From Elusimicrobiota bacterium (GTDB lineage: Bacteria; Elusimicrobiota; Elusimicrobia; FEN-1173): a DNA stretch of 64,000 nt. The notes beneath the pieces are model-generated. The model was not told the DNA's origin. It saw only the letters and a list, made by a program, of their open reading frames with translations, and did no database searches. Shown piece by piece: positions 1 through 8,443 of this stretch. The DNA lies in assembly GCA_016715645.1 (NCBI GenBank), contig JADJZR010000030.1:122298-186297 (forward strand). The letters run 5' to 3'. The position numbers were made by a program, and so were the translations under genes. Every line of letters starts with the position of its first letter. The stretch's first letter is position 1.

Positions 1-1
1 T

Positions 2-181
2 GTGGCCAACTCCATTTTCATCGGCGACTACTTGACGACCAAAGGTCAAGCGGCGTCGGCGGACCGGCAAATGATTCTGGACATGGGGTTTGAAATCGAG
101 GGTGAAGACAATGCCCCCGGTTCTCCGACTCGGCCGCTTCCCGACCCGGTGGAGATGGTGACCCGGGCCACCCGGCAGTAA
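2..181 (+). CDS. bioB: Biotin synthase, C-terminal end only (partial)
   Basis: These are the last 59 codons of biotin synthase, the radical-SAM enzyme that inserts sulfur into dethiobiotin in the final step of biotin synthesis. The visible part contains the family's conserved C-terminal block, VANSIFIGDYLTTKGQ, followed by a short variable tail. The cluster-binding cysteines and most of the barrel lie to the left of the window. The TAA stop shares one base with the ATG of the next gene, so this is an upstream member of a tightly coupled operon that continues through bioF, bioD and bioA. The identification rests on the tail motif plus the context, and both agree. Confidence 0.9.
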   Translation: MANSIFIGDYLTTKGQAASADRQMILDMGFEIEGEDNAPGSPTRPLPDPVEMVTRATRQ

Positions 182-900
182 TGATTGTTTTAATCACGGG
201 GGCCAGCGGGGGAATTGGGGGGCGGTTGGCCCACGAGTTTGCCGGGGCGGGGTACGATGTGGCTCTTCATTATCATCGCGGGAAATCAGCGGCCGAATCC
301 TTGCGCAATGATCTCACCCAACGGGGCGCGCGGGCGGAGGTTTTTGAGGCCGACCTTTCGGATCCGCAACAGGCCCAGGCTCTTCCTGACCGCGTGGTCG
401 AAAAGTGGGGCCGGTTAGATGGATTGATCAACAATGCCGGAACGGCCCGGGACCGAAGTTTGTTGAAAATGAGTGTGGAGGAGTGGCGGGCCGTCCTGGA
501 CGTTAATTTGTCGGGGGCTTTTTGGTGCCTGCAATCGGCGGCCCGGCACATGGCCCGCCAAAAAAGCGGTTTCATTATCAACGTCGGTTCCGTCCTGGCT
601 CTAAAAGGGGCGGTTGGGTGCGCCAATTATGTGGCGTCAAAAGCGGGCCTGCTGGCCCTTACAAAATCGGCCGCCCTGGAATTGGGCCGATTCGATATTC
701 GAGTCAACGCAATTCTTCCCGGATTTCATCCCACCCCCATCGCCCAATCCATCCCGTCGGAGCAGGTGGAACGGGTGAAAGCCCAGCACGTTTTAAATCG
801 TACCACCGATTTGGGTGATTTGGCCAAACTGGTTTTGATGGTGGCGGAGAACCGGTCCGTGTCGGGCCAAGTTTTCAACGTGGATTCACGGCTGATATGA
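181..900 (+). CDS. FabG-like 3-oxoacyl-ACP reductase (SDR) in the biotin operon
   Basis: A classical short-chain dehydrogenase/reductase of 239 residues, the usual length for FabG. Visible features are the NAD(P) loop TGASGGIGG (residues 6-14), the NNAG motif (84-87) and a full catalytic set, Asn109, Ser137, Tyr150 and Lys154 (YVASK). The family reduces 3-ketoacyl-ACP with NADPH. Its ATG overlaps the bioB stop and its TGA overlaps the start of the ketosynthase gene, so it is translationally coupled on both sides. Placed between bioB and bioF together with a ketosynthase, it probably serves a dedicated step in making the pimeloyl-ACP precursor rather than bulk fatty-acid synthesis; this role is inferred from context only. 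Confidence 0.88.
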   Translation: MIVLITGASGGIGGRLAHEFAGAGYDVALHYHRGKSAAESLRNDLTQRGARAEVFEADLSDPQQAQALPDRVVEKWGRLDGLINNAGTARDRSLLKMSVEEWRAVLDVNLSGAFWCLQSAARHMARQKSGFIINVGSVLALKGAVGCANYVASKAGLLALTKSAALELGRFDIRVNAILPGFHPTPIAQSIPSEQVERVKAQHVLNRTTDLGDLAKLVLMVAENRSVSGQVFNVDSRLI

Positions 901-1997
901 GGTTCGGGCGTCGTCCGGTGGTGACGGGGATTGGATTGGTGTGTCCCTTGGGGGCCGACCGGGAACGCAGTTGGCGTGTGCTTCGTGACGGCGGTCGGGC
1001 ATCGTTTTCGTTGGGCGGTGCCCGGGCCCCGGTGGACGCCAACGACCAGGCGCGCACGATCCAGTTGGCGTTGCGGGCGGCTCACGAAGCCTGGGCTGAT
1101 AGCGGTCTACAATCTGTTGATCCCGACCGGATGTCCTGTGTCGTTAGTTCCAGCAAACCCATTCTCTCGTTGACGGGTTCGTTGTCGTTGGACGGACCCG
1201 AGCGCGTTGCCGCGGCGGTGGCGACACAGTTCGGCGCCCAGGGTGTTGTGATGAACGTGGCCTCGGCTTGCGCCACCGGGGCCCACTCGTTGCTGACCGC
1301 GGCGGATTGGGTCCGGGAAGGGCGGGCCGATGTGGTGTTGGCGGGAGCGGCCGAAAGCGCCTTGCATCCTCTTTATTTGGCGGCGTTTCAACAAATGGGC
1401 GTCTTGTCCAAGCAAGGTATCGTTCGCCCCTTTGACAAGGCCCGGGACGGGTTTGTTGTCGGCGAAGGAGCCGCCGTGTTTGTGGTAGAACCCCTGGACC
1501 AGGCCCGGGACCGGGGGGCCGATATATACGGCGAAATTTCCGGAGGAAACTTTTCTTCCGACGCTCATCACGCCACGCGGTTCAATTCCCAGGGCCGCAC
1601 CATGGCGGCGTGTTTGCGCAAAGCCTTGGACCAAGCGGGGTTATCCACTGACGACGTGGATTATGTCAACGCCCACGGTACCGCGACCGCGTTGAACGAT
1701 TCCCTGGAAACCCAGGCTCTGATCTCCCTTTTTCCGGTCAACCCCCCGCCGGTTTCTTCGACCAAAGGCGCCACGGGCCATTTGTTAGGCGCCACAGGGG
1801 CCGTGGAAATCGTTTTTTGTTTTCTCGCCCTGCGCGACAAGACGCTCCCTCCCACACTGAACTTGGAAAATCCGGAAACCGACCGACTGGATTTTGTTCC
1901 CCATCGAGCTCGGTCGGCCGAGGTGGACCGGGTGGTGTCGTTATCGTTCGGGTTTGGGGGCGCGTTAGCGGCGGTGGTGTTGGGGATCCCCGCGTGA
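897..1997 (+). CDS. FabF-like beta-ketoacyl-ACP synthase in the biotin operon
   Basis: A condensing enzyme of the KAS I/II thiolase-fold family. The catalytic Cys125 is in SACATGAH, His260 in NAHGTATALND, and Lys290/His295 in STKGATGHLLG, giving the complete Cys-His-His set of a decarboxylating ketosynthase. At 366 residues it is about 45 shorter than normal FabF; the missing part falls in the N-terminal cap between residues 30 and 55. It overlaps both neighbours by 4 bp (ATGA with the reductase, GTGA with bioF). The position suggests that it extends an acyl primer toward pimeloyl-ACP for BioF. A role in ordinary fatty-acid elongation cannot be excluded from sequence alone. Confidence 0.88.
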   Translation: MRFGRRPVVTGIGLVCPLGADRERSWRVLRDGGRASFSLGGARAPVDANDQARTIQLALRAAHEAWADSGLQSVDPDRMSCVVSSSKPILSLTGSLSLDGPERVAAAVATQFGAQGVVMNVASACATGAHSLLTAADWVREGRADVVLAGAAESALHPLYLAAFQQMGVLSKQGIVRPFDKARDGFVVGEGAAVFVVEPLDQARDRGADIYGEISGGNFSSDAHHATRFNSQGRTMAACLRKALDQAGLSTDDVDYVNAHGTATALNDSLETQALISLFPVNPPPVSSTKGATGHLLGATGAVEIVFCFLALRDKTLPPTLNLENPETDRLDFVPHRARSAEVDRVVSLSFGFGGALAAVVLGIPA

Positions 1998-3172
1998 TCG
2001 CCGATACGCTCGATCAAAGGCTGACGTCGGCTTTGTCGGTTTTGGAGACGGAGAACCGACGCCGGCGGCCCCGGACGGTGGAATCCATGCCGTCGGCTCA
2101 CACGCGTTCCGTGGGGCGTGACATCGTCAATTTCGCTTCCAACAATTATTTGGGATTGGCCGAGGATCCTCGTGTTATCGAGGCCGCCGCCCAGGCCCAA
2201 CGCCGGTGGGGAATCGGCGCCACGGGGTCTCGGTTGATGGGAGGGACGCTGGCTTTGCACGAGGAACTTGAACGGGCCCTGGCTCGATTCAAAGGGAGTC
2301 CATCGGCTTTGGTGTTCCCGTCTGGATACCACGCCAACGTGGGGATGATCCCCGCGTTGGCGGGGGCCGACGACACCGTTTTTCTCGACCGATTGGCCCA
2401 CGCGTCGTTGGTGGACGGAGCCCGGTTGTCCAAAGCCCATGTGCGGGTGTTTCGCCACAACGATCCGGACCATTTGGACCATGTTCTCGGTCGGATGAGG
2501 GGTGGGGGGGAACGATGGGTGATTACGGAGAGTGTGTTTTCCATGGACGGTGATCGGGCCCCTTTAAAAGATCTGGCGGCGGTCTGTGCCAAACGGGGCG
2601 CTCGGCTGTACGTGGACGAAGCCCACGCCACGGGCGTCTGGGGGCCCGGCGGGCGCGGTTGGATCAATGAGCAGGGCGTGGTTGATCGGGTGGACGTGTG
2701 TATGGGCACCCTTTCAAAGGCCTTAGGTTCCCAGGGCGGGTTTGTGTGCGGGTCGACGGCTTTGATCCAGTGGGGGATCAATCGGGCCCGGGCGTTTATT
2801 TATTCCACCGCGTTGTCCCCTGGCGCGGTGGGCGGGGCTTTGGCGGCATTGGCTTTTTGTGAGAACGAAGAGAATCGGCGGATCCGTTTGTTTTCTTTAT
2901 CCGATCGTCTGTGGACAGGGCTGGGCTTGAAAGGAAAGGGCCCGATCGTGCCGTTGATTTTGGGGGACGATGGACGGGCGTTGTCTCTGTCGGCGGCTCT
3001 GTGGGAAGGAGGCGTTTTCGCCCCCGCGGTTCGGTTTCCCACCGTTCCCAAAAGGGCGGCTCGGGTGCGTTTTTCGGTGACGGCGTCCCATACCCCGGAC
3101 GACATCGATCGGATTCTCGCCGTCGTGAACCGGTGGATCAAAATGAATGGTCAGATTGAACGGGGAATTTAA
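1994..3172 (+). CDS. bioF: 8-amino-7-oxononanoate synthase
   Basis: A PLP-dependent alpha-oxoamine synthase that condenses pimeloyl-ACP (or -CoA) with L-alanine, the first step of biotin ring assembly. The family motifs are present: the glycine-rich GTLSKALGSQGG with the PLP lysine near base 2716, DEAHATGVWGPGG, and the N-terminal NNYLGL block with TGSRLMGGT. From the GTG at 1994 the product is 392 residues, the normal length. I chose GTG 1994 because it overlaps the ketosynthase stop as GTGA; the frame stays open upstream, but that part is out-of-frame reading of the ketosynthase. It lies between the FabG/FabF-like pair and bioD. Confidence 0.93.
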   Translation: MIADTLDQRLTSALSVLETENRRRRPRTVESMPSAHTRSVGRDIVNFASNNYLGLAEDPRVIEAAAQAQRRWGIGATGSRLMGGTLALHEELERALARFKGSPSALVFPSGYHANVGMIPALAGADDTVFLDRLAHASLVDGARLSKAHVRVFRHNDPDHLDHVLGRMRGGGERWVITESVFSMDGDRAPLKDLAAVCAKRGARLYVDEAHATGVWGPGGRGWINEQGVVDRVDVCMGTLSKALGSQGGFVCGSTALIQWGINRARAFIYSTALSPGAVGGALAALAFCENEENRRIRLFSLSDRLWTGLGLKGKGPIVPLILGDDGRALSLSAALWEGGVFAPAVRFPTVPKRAARVRFSVTASHTPDDIDRILAVVNRWIKMNGQIERGI

Positions 3173-3173
3173 C

Positions 3174-3851
3174 ATGGCAAATTCTCTTTTTATCACGTCG
3201 ACGGACACCGGGGTGGGGAAAACGTTTATCGCCTGCCGGTTGGTCGAGGCGGTCCGGGATGCCGGTCTGACCGTCGGGGTACTTAAACCGTTTTCCGCGG
3301 GAGATTGGGCTGACGCCACGGCGCTCGTTCGCGCCGCCGGCAGCCACGGCACACCCCAAGAGGCTACGCTTCTATACTGTCCGCGCCCATTGGCGCCAGG
3401 CGCTCAGATTGGGTTGGGCGCTCGCGGAAAAACCATGGTTGAAAGGGTCTTTAGCAAAACCACCAAAGCCCTCCGAACGCTTCAAAAAAAACACGACTGT
3501 GTTGTGGTGGAAGGGTGCGGGGGCGTTTTGGCCCCTCTGGGAGGGCCCTACTCTGTGGCCGATTTAATGGCGCAGTTAAACGTGCCTATTTGGGTAGTGG
3601 CCCGGGCCGGGTTGGGGACCATCAACCACACCTTGTTGACTTTGGAGGCCCTTAAGGGACGGGGCCTCGATGTGAAACGGATTCTGTTAAGTAACCCGTC
3701 CGGCCGGGATCTTTCGGAAAAAACCAACGCCGACCTGATCCGTCGATTGTCCAACCGGCCCGTGACCGTCATCCCGCGGTCTCTGACAACCTCCGCGAAA
3801 ACAATCGTTCGACGAATTCTGTGGAAAGCGTTTCAGTCTGATTTTTTATGA
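3174..3851 (+). CDS. bioD: Dethiobiotin synthetase
   Basis: An ATP-dependent carboxylase that closes the ureido ring of 7,8-diaminononanoate. The P-loop is at the extreme N-terminus (TSTDTGVGKT), followed by the substrate-binding KPFSAGDWADA and the VVVEGCGGVLAPL block, where most homologs have VEGAGG. The product is 225 residues, a normal length. ATG 3174 is one base after the bioF stop and places the P-loop at the usual distance from the N-terminus; a GTG 27 bases earlier would overlap bioF. The stop overlaps the bioA start as ATGA, consistent with coupled translation in the operon. Confidence 0.92.
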   Translation: MANSLFITSTDTGVGKTFIACRLVEAVRDAGLTVGVLKPFSAGDWADATALVRAAGSHGTPQEATLLYCPRPLAPGAQIGLGARGKTMVERVFSKTTKALRTLQKKHDCVVVEGCGGVLAPLGGPYSVADLMAQLNVPIWVVARAGLGTINHTLLTLEALKGRGLDVKRILLSNPSGRDLSEKTNADLIRRLSNRPVTVIPRSLTTSAKTIVRRILWKAFQSDFL

Positions 3852-5273
3852 CCCCGCGATCGCCTGCTTTTCTTGATAGAAAATACCTTTGGCATCCGTT
3901 CACCCAGCAAACCGAATGGGAAAAGGCCGATCCCATTGTGGTGCGGTCGGCCCGGGGGGCAACCTTTACGGACACAAAGGGCCGAACCTACATCGACGGC
4001 GTTTCCTCTCTGTGGGTCACGGCCCACGGGCACCGACACCCGGCCTTGGACCGGGCGGTCCGGCGTCAATTGGGTCGCATGGCCCACACCACGTTTTTGG
4101 GGCTTACGCACGAACCGGCGGCGCGGCTGGGTAAAGCCCTCGTCGATATCGCTCCTTCCGGGTTGGAGCGGGTTTTCTACTCAGACAACGGAGCCACGTC
4201 GGTGGAAGTGGCGCTCAAAATGGCTTTTCAGTTTTGGGCCCACCGGGGCGAACATCGGCCCAACTATCTCGCCTTGGCGGGGTCGTATCACGGCGACACG
4301 CTCGGGGCTGTCTCGGTGGGGGGGATCGCCGCTTTTCACAAAACGTTTCGACCGCTTTTGTTTAAATCCCATTTCGCCCCGGCGCCCCATTGTTATCGAT
4401 GCCCCTTTCGCAAAAAGCCCTCTCAACCCGAACTTCGAACTGGGGACGAACCCATCAATGTCCGCGCCCCGCGCCCGGGGGATTTCCGAGCGGAGACCGG
4501 CTGTCGCTGGGAATGCCTGGGGGGTGCCGAAAAGTTAATAAAAGCGCAATAAGTCACGATTGGCGGCCGCCATTGTTGAGCCAATCATTCAAGGGGCCTC
4601 GGGCATGCGGGTCATGCCCCAGGGCTATTTGAAAGGATTCGAACGGCTGTGCCGGACCTACGGGATTCTATTGATCGCTGACGAGGTGGCCACCGGGTTC
4701 GGTCGAACCGGTCGGATGTTCGCCGTTGAGCACGAGGGCGTTCGACCTGATTTTCTCTGTGTGGCCAAAGCGCTCACGGGAGGCTATTTGCCGTTGGCCG
4801 CTACGCTGACGACACAAAAGATCTACAAGACCTTTTTGGGCCGTTACGAAGATTTTAAAACTTTTTTCCATGGGCACAGCTACACCGCCAACCCGTTGGC
4901 CTGCGCCGCGGCTCTGGAAAACCTGGCGGTGTTTAAGAGAGAGAAAACCCTTGAACGGCTCGCGGGCAAAAGACAATGGATGACCGATTTCTTATTGGAG
5001 ATCGCCGCACATCCAAACGTCGGCCAGGTGCGCCAGGCAGGTTTTATGGCCGGCATCGAGCTGGTGGCCGACAAGGACACCCACCGTCCGTTCCCCGCCT
5101 CCGCCCGAATGGGCGCGCGAATCTGCCGCCAGGCCTTGCTGAAAGGGGCCTGGCTGCGCCCCCTAGGCGACGTGCTCGTCCTTATACCACCGTTCGGAAT
5201 CACCCGAACACAATGGGCCACCCTCGCAAATTCTCTGGGTCTCCTCAAGGCGCCTTCCATCCCTGTCACGTAA
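3848..5273 (+). CDS. bioA: Adenosylmethionine--8-amino-7-oxononanoate aminotransferase, frameshifted
   Basis: A class III PLP aminotransferase that converts 8-amino-7-oxononanoate to 7,8-diaminononanoate using S-adenosylmethionine. The N-terminal half contains KYLWHPFTQQ, SLWVTAHGH, DNGATSVEVALK and GSYHGDTLGA. The C-terminal half contains AAIVEPIIQGASGM, IADEVATGFGRTG and CVAKALTGGYLPLA with the PLP lysine. The halves are in different frames: the first stops at 4550-4552, and the second is open from just before TTG 4560. A single +1 shift around 4535-4552 joins them into about 474 residues. All catalytic blocks are intact, so either an assembly error or a recent mutation is possible. It closes the biotin operon, and no other bioA or bioK is in the window. 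Confidence 0.88.
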
Positions 5274-5395
5274 CCCGGACAAGCCGGAACCAAACAGGAA
5301 GAGAGCCAGTCCATGGCAAATCCCCCCGCATCCCGCATCAACGTCTCTGGTGACCGCGCTAGCGGAAATGTCTCGTGGGAGAGACCGCCCCAAGT

Positions 5396-5437
5396 GCCCG
5401 TCGCTCCGCGACGGGCCCCTTTTGAAAAGGGGGGACC
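5396..5437 (+). terminator. Hairpin downstream of bioA, possible operon terminator
   Basis: A perfect 8-bp stem (GCCCGTCG / CGACGGGC, 5396-5416) with a 5-nt loop is followed by CCCCTTTT and a second small hairpin (CCCCTTTT / AAAAGGGG). No long T run follows, so termination is uncertain. The purine-rich text after it resembles dispersed genomic repeats seen near 24800. The rest of the 5274-5622 gap shows no gene. Confidence 0.4.
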
Positions 5438-5623
5438 AGGGAGGGGGTGCCGGTCCCAGTGAAAAGCTTGACGGCTGAGCAGACATCGCAACCTAAAAAG
5501 TCGGATCACCCGTTTCCCCGTCGATGGTCTAAAATATCTTGAACAAGCTGTCAACGATTTTAGAACAGAGAGACTCAACGGGGGGCGGGTCAGTAACGGC
5601 GAAAGAGCGATATGAAATTATGT

Positions 5624-5648
5624 TGACATATTACGTCGAAATATGTCA
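5624..5648 (+). promoter_or_regulatory. Palindromic operator candidate upstream of ATPase gene 1
   Basis: An inverted repeat with 9-bp perfect arms, TGACATATT and AATATGTCA, separated by 7 nt, lies 12 bp before the chosen ATG at 5661. A TTGACA hexamer (5623-5628) overlaps the left arm, but no good -10 box is at the right distance. An in-frame ATG at 5643 sits inside the right arm, which is one reason for preferring ATG 5661. Confidence 0.5.
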
Positions 5649-5660
5649 GGATCATTAGCA

Positions 5661-6809
5661 ATGAAAATTCATCGTCCATTGACATTGCCAAAACAAAGTT
5701 TCTTTCTTCTTGGCCCACGGGGGACAGGCAAGAGCACGTGGCTTAAAGAATCCCTGTCCCAGGCTCATGTGGTCGATTTGTTGGATGAAACTGTCTATCA
5801 AAGGTGTCTTGCCGACCCTTCTGTGTTTCAGGCGGAAGTGGGCGGTCAGCCCCCCTCTCGCTGGATTGTGGTGGATGAAATCCAACGCCTGCCCAACCTC
5901 CTCAATGAGGTGCACCGAGCCATTGAAAGTTCTGGACGTCGGTTTGCCCTCTGCGGATCCAGCGCGCGCAAATTGCGCCGGACCGGGGTGAACCTGCTGG
6001 GGGGGCGCGCCCTTCAACGGTTCATGCACCCGTTTACGCCGGCGGAACTTGGCGACGCATTTGATGTGGATCAGGCGTTGAGGTTCGGCCTCTTGCCTGT
6101 GGTTTTGGGATCAACCGCGAAAGCGGAAACCTTGGTTTCTTACGCCCAGCTCTATTTGAAGGAAGAAATTCAGGGGGAAGCCTTGGTGCGAAACCTGCCG
6201 GGGTTTGCTCGATTTCTTCCCATCGCGGCCTTGTTGAACGGTCAGGTTCTCAATGTCAGCAACATTGCCCGGGATGCCGCCGTGGCCCGCCCCACGGTGC
6301 ATGGGTATCTTGATATCCTGGTCGATACTCTCCTCTGTTTTCGCTTGCCGGCGTTCGAGGCCAAATTGCGCGTTCGCGAACGAAGGCATCCCAAATGGTA
6401 TTGGTGTGACCCGGGCCTGGTGCGGGCCATGAAGAGACAAGACGGTCCTTTGACGATGGAAGAACGCGGTTCTCTCTTTGAAGGATTGGTGGCCCAGCTG
6501 ATCCGCGCCTCCATGGATTACAATTCGGCGGCGGACCATGTCCATTACTGGGCTCCCGCCGAGGCGGCGGATGTGGAAGTGGATTTTTTGCTCACCCGGG
6601 GGGCGCGGCACGTGGCGGTGGAAGTTAAATCCGGTCCCCGTCCGTCGCCCTCTTGGGTGAGGGGACTCAAAGCGATTCAGGGGTTGCCTGGTCTCACTCG
6701 GCGTTTGGTGGTTTACCCGCAAGGCCCCAAAATGGCCTTGGGGGATGGCATTGAGGGAGTCTCTTTGGCGCAATTTTCCCAGTGGCTTCGGGAGGGTAAA
6801 TTATTTTAA
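5661..6809 (+). CDS. Solo AAA ATPase with C-terminal DUF4143-like domain (copy 1)
   Basis: An ATP-binding protein of 382 residues. The Walker A motif is GPRGTGKST (residues 18-26), Walker B is WIVVDEIQRLP, and the sensor-like segment FALCGSSARKLRR follows. The C-terminal part carries the DUF4143 signature: CDPGLVRA, then GSLFEGLVAQLI, then VEVDFLL and VAVEVKSG, a D...E-x-K arrangement like PD-(D/E)XK nuclease folds. Function is unknown for the family. ATG 5661 is preferred over ATG 5643 because AGGA lies about 9 nt upstream and 5643 falls inside a palindrome. It resembles copy 3 (12254-13414) most closely. Its TAA stop lies within a dispersed repeat that begins at 6804, so the last residues may have been altered by insertion. 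Confidence 0.85.
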   Translation: MKIHRPLTLPKQSFFLLGPRGTGKSTWLKESLSQAHVVDLLDETVYQRCLADPSVFQAEVGGQPPSRWIVVDEIQRLPNLLNEVHRAIESSGRRFALCGSSARKLRRTGVNLLGGRALQRFMHPFTPAELGDAFDVDQALRFGLLPVVLGSTAKAETLVSYAQLYLKEEIQGEALVRNLPGFARFLPIAALLNGQVLNVSNIARDAAVARPTVHGYLDILVDTLLCFRLPAFEAKLRVRERRHPKWYWCDPGLVRAMKRQDGPLTMEERGSLFEGLVAQLIRASMDYNSAADHVHYWAPAEAADVEVDFLLTRGARHVAVEVKSGPRPSPSWVRGLKAIQGLPGLTRRLVVYPQGPKMALGDGIEGVSLAQFSQWLREGKLF

Positions 6810-6952
6810 CCGGGATTCCCCCTCATCCGACAAACGGGGGAGGTTTCTAACGACACCGCGGTTGGCACGGGGCTACCGTCGACAATAGTTGGAACAGAAT
6901 TGTCGATCCTTCCCGGGGGGGAACGCTCAGCTAAACGAAAATTTCAGGTTAA
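6804..6952. repeat. Dispersed repeat E, copy 1
   Basis: A 149-bp element beginning TTTTAACCGGGATTCCCC and ending ATTTCAGGTTAA. A shorter, clearly related copy lies at 18723-18833, and a fragment sharing GACACCGCGGTTGGCAC is at about 37278-37295. The ends form a short inverted repeat (TTAACC / GGTTAA). This copy supplies the stop codon of the ATPase gene before it. Confidence 0.7.
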
Positions 6953-6953
6953 C

Positions 6954-7177
6954 CCGCTAAAAAAAAGGAGACCCCTTTTGAAGAACGTGTTGCCAAGGGA
7001 GGCAGAGGGTTGCCCCCATTTTTTTGGGAGTAGGGTCTAAAGAAAGGCAGAAAGCCTCACTGTGCGGGATCGCTTTTTGAAATCGGTTGAGGGCCGCCAC
7101 ATCCCTTTCGGTGACTCGGTCTGTGGATTTAATTTTAACCAAGAGGCGGGTCTTTCCCGGTCGGTCAATGACCAAAT
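6954..7177 (-). pseudogene. Remnant of a DUF4143 ATPase 3' end, duplicate of 12250-12475
   Basis: On the minus strand this encodes the last 70 or so residues of a DUF4143-like ATPase, ending LPWQHVLQKGSPFF, nearly identical to the end of the intact gene at 12254-13414. The DNA similarity begins before the coding end (about 6933 and 12231) and stops abruptly near 7177 and 12475, with only a handful of differences over about 245 bp. No P-loop part exists here, so it is a non-functional fragment. The acidic residue before the family E-x-K is altered (LVKIKS here, LIEIKS in the intact gene), a further sign of decay. Confidence 0.85.
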
Positions 7178-7255
7178 CAATTCCCGACTTTGACGCATGA
7201 ATTTTAAAAAACTAGCCACCAACACTTTTCAGCACTGGCGCTATTTTTTGTGCCA

Positions 7256-7537
7256 CTACACTTTTCTCAGATTCCTCATCCGCCTCACCACGTGCGCCGC
7301 CCCCAGAAAATAGACCTGGTCAACGGAGATGTCTTTGCTCAGGTCCACCAGCTTTTCCCTCGTGGCGTATCGTCCCAACGCCGCCACGAGGTTGTCAATT
7401 TGCTCCGTCGATTGAAGAACGTCCAAACGCCCCAACGTCAAGAGAATTTGTTGACGGACCTTGCCGTCCTCGCGATAACTGCGCACGAGTTGGAGGTGGG
7501 CTTTGCCCTGAGAGTTGCGATTGAGTCTGACGAACAT
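7256..7537 (-). pseudogene. IS1634/IS4-type transposase, N-terminal remnant
   Basis: The minus-strand frame encodes MFVRLNRNSQGKAHLQLV, then a basic, conserved N-terminal domain (QQILLTLGRLDVLQS, VAALGRYATREKL) typical of the IS1634 group of IS4-like transposases. The reading stops after about 93 residues, before the DDE catalytic domain, directly next to the duplicated ATPase fragment. It is therefore a truncated insertion-sequence remnant; no terminal inverted repeats were recognised. The family call is from memory of the N-terminal pattern. The flank 7538-7828 shows no gene. Confidence 0.65.
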
Positions 7538-7828
7538 GGCAACATTACATAAACTTAAACAGCCATCGTTAATCAAAAAACACAAAAAAACAAAAATCGT
7601 GTAACTGCATTTCCGGTTTCAGAAACCCCGCTTCGACGAAGGGAACCTCAAAAATCGAATTTATCAGTCAAACTCGGGAGCGCGGTGACGATTTATTATA
7701 AGGGAGTAGATGGTCCACATGGTAAGCCGCTGTTTCCAACCGTTCTCAACCCTATTCCCATAAAAGTTGATGTAAAATAATAAGACCGATTTCACGGTTT
7801 GACGTGATTTCGCCAGGGGAGCCTTTTT

Positions 7829-8443
7829 ATGGAATTCCATGACATGCCAAAAATTCAGAGCCCGTTTCGGCGAGAGATGCGAAACGGGGCCTATGTGGTG
7901 ACCCCGATGATTGAACCGGGCTTTGAGTGGGTGTTCAACGATTCGGACGTTTTGGCCATTGAAAAAGTTGATGGCACCAACGTGAGCGTCGTGATGGAAA
8001 AGGGCCGCCTGGCGGCCCTGACCAACCGGAAAAATCTCTGCCCCTCCGACACTTTGGATGTAAATCGGTTCATCCAGGGCGTTCGGCACTGGCTGGAGCG
8101 AGGCAACACCCTGCCGGCCGACGGCCAGCATTTTGGCGAGCTCATGGGTCCCCACGTTCAAACCAACTTCTTGGAATTGGACCGCCCGCTCTGGATCCCC
8201 TTCGATTATTTAAAAGAGAAAGCCAGTTATCGGTCCTATCACAAATATCCCAAGACGTTCGAAAACATCAGCGCTTGGTTTAAGGAGGGGTTGTTTTCCC
8301 TCATGTTCCAGCGGTTCCACGAGAGTGAGAAGCGCCCGCCAGAAGGCATCGTCTTTTGGCATCCCACCCACGGTTGGGCCAAACTCCGCCGCGACATGTT
8401 CGATTGGTGGGACGGTCCCCGCCACCCCGGCGAGGGGGAATGA
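7829..8443 (+). CDS. Stand-alone RNA ligase domain protein
   Basis: A 204-residue member of the covalent nucleotidyltransferase superfamily, RNA-ligase type. Motif I is EKVDGTN with Lys46 as the likely AMP-accepting residue. HFGELMGPH (101-109) matches motif III, PEGIVF (171-176) motif IV, and AKLRR (184-188) motif V. No additional C-terminal domain is present, so it is a minimal adenylation domain as in Rnl2-like repair ligases. ATG 7829 has AGGGGAG seven bases upstream. Its stop overlaps the trhA start as ATGA, suggesting co-expression with the membrane protein. The true substrate (RNA repair, tRNA or other) cannot be told from sequence. Confidence 0.8.
   Translation: MEFHDMPKIQSPFRREMRNGAYVVTPMIEPGFEWVFNDSDVLAIEKVDGTNVSVVMEKGRLAALTNRKNLCPSDTLDVNRFIQGVRHWLERGNTLPADGQHFGELMGPHVQTNFLELDRPLWIPFDYLKEKASYRSYHKYPKTFENISAWFKEGLFSLMFQRFHESEKRPPEGIVFWHPTHGWAKLRRDMFDWWDGPRHPGEGE

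Noticed and set aside
1107..2482. Long minus-strand frames opposite the ketosynthase and bioF genes
   Set aside because: They are complements of conserved genes in GC-rich DNA, with Arg/Pro/Gln-rich translations and no domain.
4535..4560. Programmed +1 frameshift in bioA
   Set aside because: No RF2-like CUU-UGA context and no upstream Shine-Dalgarno-like stimulator; error or mutation is simpler.
5643..5645. ATG 5643 as the start of ATPase copy 1
   Set aside because: It sits inside a palindrome without a ribosome-binding site; ATG 5661 has AGGA upstream and matches the start position of copy 3.
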